10,170 bases of DNA from an uncultured Lachnospiraceae bacterium. GTDB taxonomy: Bacteria; Bacillota; Clostridia; Lachnospirales; Lachnospiraceae. Where the stretch lies: positions 1-10,170 of the forward strand of contig CAJTSH010000071.1 of assembly GCA_910578885.1 (NCBI GenBank). The letters run 5' to 3'. Below are positions 5,664-10,170 of the stretch, piece after piece (the first letter of the stretch is position 1; every line of letters starts with the position of its first letter). The notes beneath the pieces are model-generated. The model was not told the origin of the DNA, searched no databases, and worked only from the letters and a program-made list of their open reading frames with translations. The translations under genes and the position numbers were made by a program.

Positions 5664-6518
5664 ATGAATCAGACTTATGTAACTTTAAATGATGGAAACA
5701 AAATCCCTCAGTTTGGCCTTGGTGTATATATGATTCCGGGGGATGAAAACACAAAGGCAGCGTGTATGGAGGCTTTTCGCGCAGGCTACCGCCATATTGA
5801 TACTGCCCATGCTTACCAGAATGAGCGTGGAGTCGGGGAGGCCGTAAAAGAAAGCGGTATTCCCCGTAAAGAAATCTGGATCACCACAAAGCTCTGGCCC
5901 AGCGAGTATGGTGAGGGAAAGACGGCGGCAGCAATTGACAAAATGCTTTCCCGGCTGGATACGGGGTATATTGACCTGCTTTTGCTTCATCAGCAGTTTG
6001 GGGATTATATCGGGGCGTGGAAAGATATGGAAAAAGCTGTTGCTGCAGGCAAGGTGCGGTCCATCGGTATCAGCAATTTTGAATCGGAGCGTCTGGAAGA
6101 ACTGCTTGTTGCTGCAACAATTAAGCCTTCAGTGCTTCAGGTAGAGTGCCATCCGTATTATCAGCAGAATGAATTGAAAAAGCGGATTTCATCCTGTGGC
6201 ACAGTGATTGAAAGCTGGTATCCTATCGGGCATGGAGACAAGGGGCTTCTGAATGAGCCGGTGTTTACCGAACTTGCGGAAAAGTATGGGAAGAACAATG
6301 TACAGATCATCCTGCGCTGGCATATCCAGGAGGGAACAATTGTATTCCCGAAGTCTACCAATCCGAAACATATTCAGGAAAATATCGATATTTTTGACTT
6401 TGAACTGACAGAGGATGAAATGGAACGGATACGGGCTTTGGATAAAGGAGTGCGTTTCTTTAACATGAGCCTTACGGAGCAGGAAGCGCATTTGAGTGCG
6501 TTCGTACCAGCAGATTAA
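5664..6518 (+). CDS. Aldo-keto reductase, cytosolic paralogue
   Basis: This 284-residue enzyme is the short, classical AKR type (2,5-diketo-gluconate reductase-like) and is predicted to reduce carbonyls with NADPH. The tetrad is intact: Asp46 and Tyr51 (HIDTAHAYQNE), Lys76 (WITTKLW) and His109 (LLLLH). It keeps the NADPH-gripping Lys230 in FPKSTNPKHIQEN, which the lipoprotein paralogue has lost. The two share long stretches, for example CGTVIESWYPIG with YGTVMESWFPLG, and IFDFELTEDEME with IFDFELSEDEMQ. It has no signal peptide. I chose ATG 5664 because GGAGG (5651-5655) precedes it properly; the in-frame ATG at 5649 would place that site inside the gene. The gap from the flavodoxin gene is 32 bases. 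Confidence 0.92.
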   Translation: MNQTYVTLNDGNKIPQFGLGVYMIPGDENTKAACMEAFRAGYRHIDTAHAYQNERGVGEAVKESGIPRKEIWITTKLWPSEYGEGKTAAAIDKMLSRLDTGYIDLLLLHQQFGDYIGAWKDMEKAVAAGKVRSIGISNFESERLEELLVAATIKPSVLQVECHPYYQQNELKKRISSCGTVIESWYPIGHGDKGLLNEPVFTELAEKYGKNNVQIILRWHIQEGTIVFPKSTNPKHIQENIDIFDFELTEDEMERIRALDKGVRFFNMSLTEQEAHLSAFVPAD

Positions 6519-6538
6519 ACAGAAAATGAGGTGGTATC

Positions 6539-7078
6539 ATGGAATTAGAACGAATAAATATGCGGGACGAAAGCTATCAGGCTTCCGTCCAGGAAATCCA
6601 CAGGTGTGGAAAACTGTGTTTTCATATCAACCAAACAGAACCTCATTCTGAGGAAGGAAGAAGGCTGACTGACGAGCTTTTTGAGTCACCGCTGCCGGAG
6701 GGAAGCGTGATTTTCCCACCCATGCAGATTGATTTGGGGAAGAATGTCAAAATCGGGAAAAATGTAATTATCAACCACAATTTGACCTGTATGTCGAGGG
6801 GAAGCATTGAGATTGAAGATGATGTGATGATCGGTCCCGAAGTGGCGCTGCTTACGGCAAACCATGATTTTGCAGACCACTGGGTGCTGCTTTGCGGGAA
6901 AATTCACATTAAGAAGAATGCGTGGATTGGGGCGAGGGCGGTTATCCTGCCCGGTGTTACAGTCGGCGAAAATGCGGTAGTTGCTGCCGGGGCTGTGGTT
7001 ACAAAGGATGTGGAAGCGAACACAGTAGTCGGAGGAAATCCGGCACGGGTAATCCGTAGACTGGAAACAAGATTATAA
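6539..7078 (+). CDS. Hexapeptide-repeat O-acetyltransferase (maltose/galactoside type)
   Basis: This 179-residue enzyme is predicted to transfer acetyl from acetyl-CoA to a hydroxyl group. After a helical N-terminal part it has left-handed beta-helix repeats from about residue 66 (IGKNVIINHN, IEIEDDVMIG, IHIKKNAWIG, VTVGENAVVA) to VVGGNPAR near the C-terminus, the usual sugar O-acetyltransferase ending. His109 in TANHD sits where the catalytic histidine of galactoside and maltose acetyltransferases lies. The family forms trimers. Length is slightly below the 185-200 typical of those enzymes. GAGGTGG precedes the ATG, and the gene follows the third AKR by 20 bases. In this operon it may acetylate a reduced product or a toxic compound; the acceptor is not known. 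Confidence 0.9.
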   Translation: MELERINMRDESYQASVQEIHRCGKLCFHINQTEPHSEEGRRLTDELFESPLPEGSVIFPPMQIDLGKNVKIGKNVIINHNLTCMSRGSIEIEDDVMIGPEVALLTANHDFADHWVLLCGKIHIKKNAWIGARAVILPGVTVGENAVVAAGAVVTKDVEANTVVGGNPARVIRRLETRL

Positions 7079-7124
7079 AAATGTAATTATGCTTTGGTAT
7101 GATCTGAATGGAGGAGGTGGTAAC

Positions 7125-7568
7125 ATCAGCCGTGTATTAATAATTGAGTCCAATGAAGGGAGTCATTCAATTATTGATGAAATAATAGAGACTTTGAAAA
7201 AGCATCCTGAATTTGAACTTTTGTGGTTGAAGCTCGAGCCGGTGTTATCGCTTTCTGGTTTAGAAATTAATCTGGCTCACCGAAAGGTATATTGTGATAA
7301 GCTGGAGATTAATCTGACAGTAAAAGAATATGATCTTCTCTGCCTGTTCGTGGCAAATAAGGGGTGTGTCCTTACCTATGACCAGATATATCGGAAAGTA
7401 TGGGGAGAGGAGGCTTTTGGAAATACGAACAATGCTATAGCCTGCCATGTCCATAACCTGCGTGAAAAGATAGGCATGTTATTGCCGGAGGGCAGTTTTG
7501 TCATTCGGTGTGTACGGGAAGTCGGGTATTGTTTTGAAACGGATAGTGAATATATTGTATCTACATAA
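7125..7568 (+). CDS. Receiver-less OmpR-type winged-helix protein
   Basis: The C-terminal 95 residues are a Trans_reg_C winged helix: LTVKEYDLLCLFVANKGCVL, QIYRKVWGE, then NAIACHVHNLREKIG and VREVGYCFE, all diagnostic of OmpR-type DNA-binding domains. The N-terminal part (SRVLIIESNEGSHSIIDEII) resembles the start of a receiver domain, but only about 40 residues precede the DNA-binding part, against about 120 in a full regulator, and no phosphoacceptor Asp motif is seen. The start is problematic: the strong GGAGGAGGTGG (7110-7120) is followed by ATC at 7125 exactly where ATG would be expected (ATC AGC CGT). An in-frame ATG at 7089 would give 159 residues but lacks a ribosome binding site. The gene is last in the operon and may feed back on it or act elsewhere. 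Confidence 0.75.
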   Translation: MSRVLIIESNEGSHSIIDEIIETLKKHPEFELLWLKLEPVLSLSGLEINLAHRKVYCDKLEINLTVKEYDLLCLFVANKGCVLTYDQIYRKVWGEEAFGNTNNAIACHVHNLREKIGMLLPEGSFVIRCVREVGYCFETDSEYIVST

Positions 7569-7602
7569 AGGCGGTTTGGGAAACTGAACCGTCTTATTTT
7601 TT
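7568..7602 (+). terminator. Rho-independent terminator of the operon
   Basis: AAGGCGGTTT (7568-7577) pairs with GAACCGTCTT (7586-7595), ten pairs with two G-U, around GGGAAACT, and ATTTTTTG follows. It begins at the stop codon of the winged-helix gene and closes the unit that starts at the MATE gene. Confidence 0.85.
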
Positions 7603-7792
7603 GATTGTTTTTCTTTTCACATTCCAGGAAGTTTCACCACAGTTCTTTATAATCAGATTATATGAGATATTCTTCATTCTGCCATGTCGTAACTTGCGAT
7701 ATTCTACAGCGTTCCTACAGATTCACTAAAGCGGTTCCACAAAATCATTTTTTATAATTTCCCCATTGACAAGCTGTCAGAGGAAAGCGAAA
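7603..7792. other. Gene-free junction between cassette and right flank
   Basis: This AT-rich stretch shows no credible reading frame on either strand. It holds two small dyads: ATAATC-A-GATTAT (7649-7661) and TGACA-AGC-TGTCA (7767-7779). A TTGACA hexamer at 7766-7771 has no matching -10 box. It marks the border between the operon terminator and the end of the minus-strand XRE gene. Confidence 0.5.
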
Positions 7793-8155
7793 CTATGTGC
7801 TGTGTATCCCCGGAAAGGGGATTCCATGAATATACCGTGGGCAGGGACAGGCTTTATGTCTCCCAAGATAAAGCAATATATTCTTTCTGTACATACCGTA
7901 GTCCTTAAGGGGATTGACTTCCTTATCTGGGAATATGTACTCGTCAACCGACGCATCAAACATCGTAATAAGTTGTATAAACAGCTCGATGCTCGGATAC
8001 TGCCCCTCATTTTCGATAGATTGAATGTGTCTGGGAGCATACCCGATTAATCCAGAAAGTTCTTCCCTCGTCATCCCTCTGGCTTCACGGGCTTTCTTGA
8101 TAGCCTGTCCTATCGGCGTAAAATCGAAGTCAAAATGATTGTTCCTTTCGTCCAT
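7793..8155 (-). CDS. XRE-family regulator with atypical C-terminus
   Basis: This encodes a 120-residue DNA-binding protein. Residues 15-72 are a clear HTH_3 domain: IGQAIKKAREARGMTREELS, the turn GLIGYAPRHIQSIENEG, then YPSIELFIQLITMFDASVDEYIFPD. The sequence around it (NNHFDFDFTPIG, IGYAPRHIQ) closely resembles the XRE regulators carried by clostridial conjugative elements, whose C-terminus is normally a charged helix after FPD. Here FPDKEV is followed by NPLKDYGMYRKNILLYLGRH and a proline-rich, cysteine-containing end, so the natural 3' part seems to have been replaced or frameshifted. The ATG at 8155 has GGTGAG upstream. It is preceded by a minus-strand promoter with a palindrome, which suggests autoregulation. 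Confidence 0.8.
   Translation of the reverse strand: MDERNNHFDFDFTPIGQAIKKAREARGMTREELSGLIGYAPRHIQSIENEGQYPSIELFIQLITMFDASVDEYIFPDKEVNPLKDYGMYRKNILLYLGRHKACPCPRYIHGIPFPGIHST
7806..7822. repeat. Small hairpin in the XRE gene tail
   Basis: ATCCCC and GGGGAT flank GGAAA. It lies in the atypical C-terminal part of the XRE gene and has no T-run on either strand, so it may be a weak structure or chance. Confidence 0.4.
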
Positions 8156-8230
8156 TAGCTCACCACTTATACTCTGAAAATCTTACCCTTATATTTTACA
8201 GAGATATGGCTTCTAATTAAAAGATGTGAA

Positions 8231-8271
8231 ATCTCTTATAATAGGATATGAAATATCCTGCTGCAAGAGAT
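8231..8271. promoter_or_regulatory. Nested palindrome in the XRE promoter, operator candidate
   Basis: AGGATAT-GAA-ATATCCT (8243-8259) is a perfect 7+7 dyad, and it lies inside an outer perfect dyad ATCTCTT (8231-8237) and AAGAGAT (8265-8271). The inner dyad fills the spacer of the minus-strand promoter. This is the layout expected of an autoregulatory XRE operator. Confidence 0.6.
8238..8266 (-). promoter_or_regulatory. Predicted promoter of the XRE gene
   Basis: On the minus strand TTGCAG (8266-8261) and TATTAT (8243-8238) are separated by exactly 17 bp. The leader to the ATG at 8155 would be about 75 nt. Confidence 0.6.
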
Positions 8272-8291
8272 AAAAGTTCATATTCGCACAC

Positions 8292-8320
8292 TTGATACAG
8301 TTCGTTTAAACGGCTATAAT
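8292..8320 (+). promoter_or_regulatory. Strong predicted promoter of the HTH-RR-HK unit
   Basis: TTGATA (8292-8297) and TATAAT (8315-8320) are 17 bp apart. The spacer contains the perfect 10-bp palindrome CGTTTAAACG (8303-8312), a possible operator. It diverges from the XRE promoter by about 25 bp, so one regulator could control both. Confidence 0.75.
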
Positions 8321-8349
8321 AAATACAGTACGATTTTAGGAGGTCAGAA

Positions 8350-8538
8350 ATGTTTGATTATATGACAGCACAGGAAGCGGCAGAAAAATGGAATGTATCA
8401 CTTCGGTGGGTGCAGCGGTTATGCAAGGAAAATCGTATTGAGGGTGTTTTGAATATTAACCGAGTATGGCTGATTCCTAAAGATGCCAAAAAGCCTGCTG
8501 ATAAGCGAAGAAAATCAGAAAAACTAATCAAAAACTAA
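8350..8538 (+). CDS. Small excisionase-like helix-turn-helix protein
   Basis: This 62-residue protein begins MFDYMTAQEAAEKWNVSLRW, a winged HTH of the excisionase/MerR type (helix-turn-helix about residues 5-24, then a short wing RIEGVLNINRVWLIPKDA), with a lysine- and arginine-rich tail. The conserved VWLIPKDAKKP stretch is typical of small HTH proteins in clostridial integrative elements. It probably binds DNA, either as a recombination directionality factor or as a transcription regulator. AGGAGGT precedes the ATG at ideal spacing, and it is first in the unit driven by the promoter at 8292. The response regulator follows after 36 bases. No integrase is present in the window to pair it with. 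Confidence 0.85.
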   Translation: MFDYMTAQEAAEKWNVSLRWVQRLCKENRIEGVLNINRVWLIPKDAKKPADKRRKSEKLIKN

Positions 8539-8549
8539 CCAAGCCTTAG

Positions 8550-8561
8550 TATAATCAGATT
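8550..8561 (+). repeat. 12-bp repeat shared with 7648-7659
   Basis: TATAATCAGATT occurs here, just before the response regulator ribosome binding site, and again at 7648-7659 in the gene-free junction. At the junction it extends into the dyad ATAATC-A-GATTAT. Both copies are exact on the same strand. Confidence 0.4.
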
Positions 8562-8574
8562 GGAGGTTTAAGAT

Positions 8575-9249
8575 ATGGCAAAGACAATACTGATTATTGA
8601 AGATGAAATCGCAATACAAAACATCTTAGCCGAGCCGTTTAGAGCCTGCGGTTATGAAGTTGTGACCGCATCGGATGGTCTGGAGGGTATCAATGCTTTT
8701 CATACCCACCACATAGACCTTATCCTTTTGGATATTATGTTACCGAAAATCAATGGGTATGCTGTTTGCGAAATGATACGACAAGAAGCCCAGACCCCTA
8801 TTATCCTTTTGACTGCCCTTGACACAGAGGACGACCAGATAAAGGGATTTGATTTGTTGGCAGATGACTATATCACGAAGCCGTTTTCGATTAAATTGGT
8901 GTTAAAGCGTGTGGAAGCATTATTTAGAAGAACGGAAGCAGCGGATATGGATACAGATACCATTCGATACAAAGAGCTTCAGATAAGTGCAAAGCAAAGA
9001 CAAGTCCTTGTATCAGATGCGGAGGTCATTCTCACGCAATCCGAGTTTGATATTTTACTGTTGTTCCTTAAAAATCAAGGGCGAGTATTCACAAGAGATG
9101 AACTGCTCAATCTTGTCTGGGGATATGAGTTTATCGGCGAGGAAAAAAGCGTCAACTTCCACATTATGAATCTGAGGAAAAAGTTAGGTGTAGATTATAT
9201 TGAAACTGTCAGAGGGGTGGGATACAAAATTGCGAAAGAAAATCAGTAA
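8575..9249 (+). CDS. OmpR/PhoB-family response regulator
   Basis: This 224-residue regulator receives phosphate from the adjacent kinase and controls transcription. The receiver domain spans residues 3-115 with the acidic pocket Glu9-Asp10-Glu11, phosphoacceptor Asp53 (LLLDIMLPK), Thr80 (LLTALD) and Lys102 (YITKPF). The winged helix spans about 130-220, with LTQSEFDILLLFLKNQGRVF, ELLNLVWGYEF, VNFHIMNLRKKLG and VETRGVGYK-like ending TVRGVGYKIAKE. All key residues are present. GGAGG lies ahead of the ATG at 8575. The end overlaps the kinase start by 20 bases, so the two are translationally coupled. VanR-type and transporter-controlling regulators share this build; the target genes are not in the window. 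Confidence 0.95.
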   Translation: MAKTILIIEDEIAIQNILAEPFRACGYEVVTASDGLEGINAFHTHHIDLILLDIMLPKINGYAVCEMIRQEAQTPIILLTALDTEDDQIKGFDLLADDYITKPFSIKLVLKRVEALFRRTEAADMDTDTIRYKELQISAKQRQVLVSDAEVILTQSEFDILLLFLKNQGRVFTRDELLNLVWGYEFIGEEKSVNFHIMNLRKKLGVDYIETVRGVGYKIAKENQ

Positions 9250-10170
9250 CTCTCTAAGTACAAAAGTGTTCCTGTGGGTATTTACCGCATTGACTTTGTG
9301 CAGCGTTTTGATATACGGCATCGTTCTTGTATTTGTTCCACAGAGCTATCAGCTCACAGGCAGCAAGCAGTTTGAAACCAATGCGGGAGCGTTGTTCTCT
9401 GCTCTGGAAAATAAAAGCTATGAGGACGGAACGACGCTGATTACGAATTTCTGTATTGAGAACAATGCTGTAGCTGTGTTGGGAAACGAAAAGAATAGTG
9501 TTACTTTCGGAGATTTTGAAACTATCGGCGATGACCTGTCAACGGCACAAACCTATACAACCAATGTGACCTTTGCCGAAGATAAAGCAATCTACACGCT
9601 TTCCGTTATCTCCCTTTCCAAAACGGCAAGCGAACTATTCAGTCTGCTGCTCCGATTTATCCCTTTGGTATTAATGGTCATTTTATTGCTCTCTGCTCTA
9701 AGTGCTTTTATTTGCAGTCGAGTAATTGTTGCACCGATTGCAAAAATCAGTCAGATTTCCAAGCGAATGACTGAACTTGATATGACTTGGAGGTGTGATA
9801 CAGACAGAGGGGATGAAATCGGCGTACTTTCTTCCAGTCTGAATACAATGGCGGCAAGGCTGCAAAGTACAATGGAAGAACTGGAAATGGCAAATCAGCA
9901 GCTAACCAAAGATGTTAAGAAATTTCAAAGGTTGGAGGAACAGCATAGGAATTTTTTTGCGGCTGTTTCCCACGAGCTGAAAACACCGTTGACTATTCTG
10001 AAAGGCCAGCTTGAGAATATGATATTAGGTTTTGGAGATTACCAGAACCACGACAAATATCTGCCGCAGGCACTAAAATCCGCCGAGGACATCGAATACT
10101 TAGTTAAAGAGATACTATCTATTACCAAAATGGAAACAATGAACATCGGCAGCTCTTTGGAAACACTTTC
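9230..10170 (+). CDS. HAMP sensor histidine kinase (partial, right edge)
   Basis: The frame starts with TTG at 9230, inside the end of the response regulator gene, about nine bases after GGGGTGGG, and reads MRKKISNSLSTKVFLWVFTA. Residues 12-37 are a first membrane segment, 38-137 an extracytoplasmic sensing part, about 138-165 a second membrane segment, then a HAMP linker (VAPIAKISQISKRM to LNTMAARL), a coiled region, and the HisKA domain with phosphoacceptor His248 in AAVSHELKTPLTIL. The window ends after residue 313, just past the dimerisation helices, so the ATPase domain is out of view. The frame was not interrupted anywhere in the visible part. The sensing domain of about 100 residues does not show a family I recognise. 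Confidence 0.93.
   Translation, partial: MRKKISNSLSTKVFLWVFTALTLCSVLIYGIVLVFVPQSYQLTGSKQFETNAGALFSALENKSYEDGTTLITNFCIENNAVAVLGNEKNSVTFGDFETIGDDLSTAQTYTTNVTFAEDKAIYTLSVISLSKTASELFSLLLRFIPLVLMVILLLSALSAFICSRVIVAPIAKISQISKRMTELDMTWRCDTDRGDEIGVLSSSLNTMAARLQSTMEELEMANQQLTKDVKKFQRLEEQHRNFFAAVSHELKTPLTILKGQLENMILGFGDYQNHDKYLPQALKSAEDIEYLVKEILSITKMETMNIGSSLETL

Noticed and set aside
5113..6518. Idea that the flavodoxin and AKR form the known bilirubin reductase pair
   Set aside because: The partner reductase in that pair is an Old Yellow Enzyme-type flavoprotein, and none is encoded here; only AKRs are.
7766..7800. TTGACA hexamer as a plus-strand promoter
   Set aside because: No acceptable -10 box occurs 16-18 bp downstream and no plus-strand gene follows.
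7766..8050. Plus-strand frame of 94 codons
   Set aside because: It is antisense to the XRE gene, whose HTH domain is clear.

Overview
The window reads as accessory DNA from a low-to-mid GC Bacillota, most likely a gut Clostridia (Lachnospiraceae-like). This is inferred from the strong AGGAGG-type ribosome binding sites, TTG starts, TTGACA/TATAAT promoters, and protein types familiar from conjugative elements of that group (an XRE regulator, a small excisionase-like HTH protein, an OmpR regulator with a HAMP histidine kinase). No rRNA, tRNA or CRISPR array is visible.

Left flank (about 1-833): a worn mobile-element border. It holds a partial reading frame entering from the left edge, a perfect 12-bp inverted repeat, a small intact gene of a type I associate with recombinase modules, a fragment of a large serine recombinase cut off by a stop, a transcription terminator, and three spaced TGAACCC repeats that resemble one end of an IS21-family element without its transposase.

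Centre (834-7602): a compact cassette. A TetR-family repressor gene on the minus strand faces a seven-gene plus-strand operon: MATE efflux pump, lipoprotein-type aldo-keto reductase (AKR), second AKR, flavodoxin, third AKR, hexapeptide-repeat O-acetyltransferase, and a receiver-less winged-helix protein, ending at a clear Rho-independent terminator. Both divergent promoters can be read, and a 14-bp palindrome lies between their start points, where a TetR dimer would shut off both directions. My reading is an inducible unit that reduces, acetylates and exports a toxic, probably carbonyl or quinone-like, compound. The substrate is unknown. The most unusual part is an AKR with intact catalytic residues behind a lipoprotein signal peptide, paired with a cytosolic paralogue in the same operon.

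Right flank (7603-10170): a minus-strand XRE regulator whose C-terminus does not look like the family, a nested palindrome in its promoter, then a plus-strand run of a small excisionase-like HTH protein, an OmpR-type response regulator and an overlapping HAMP histidine kinase that runs off the right edge. This part looks like a regulatory module of an integrative element. The target genes of the two-component system would lie beyond the window.
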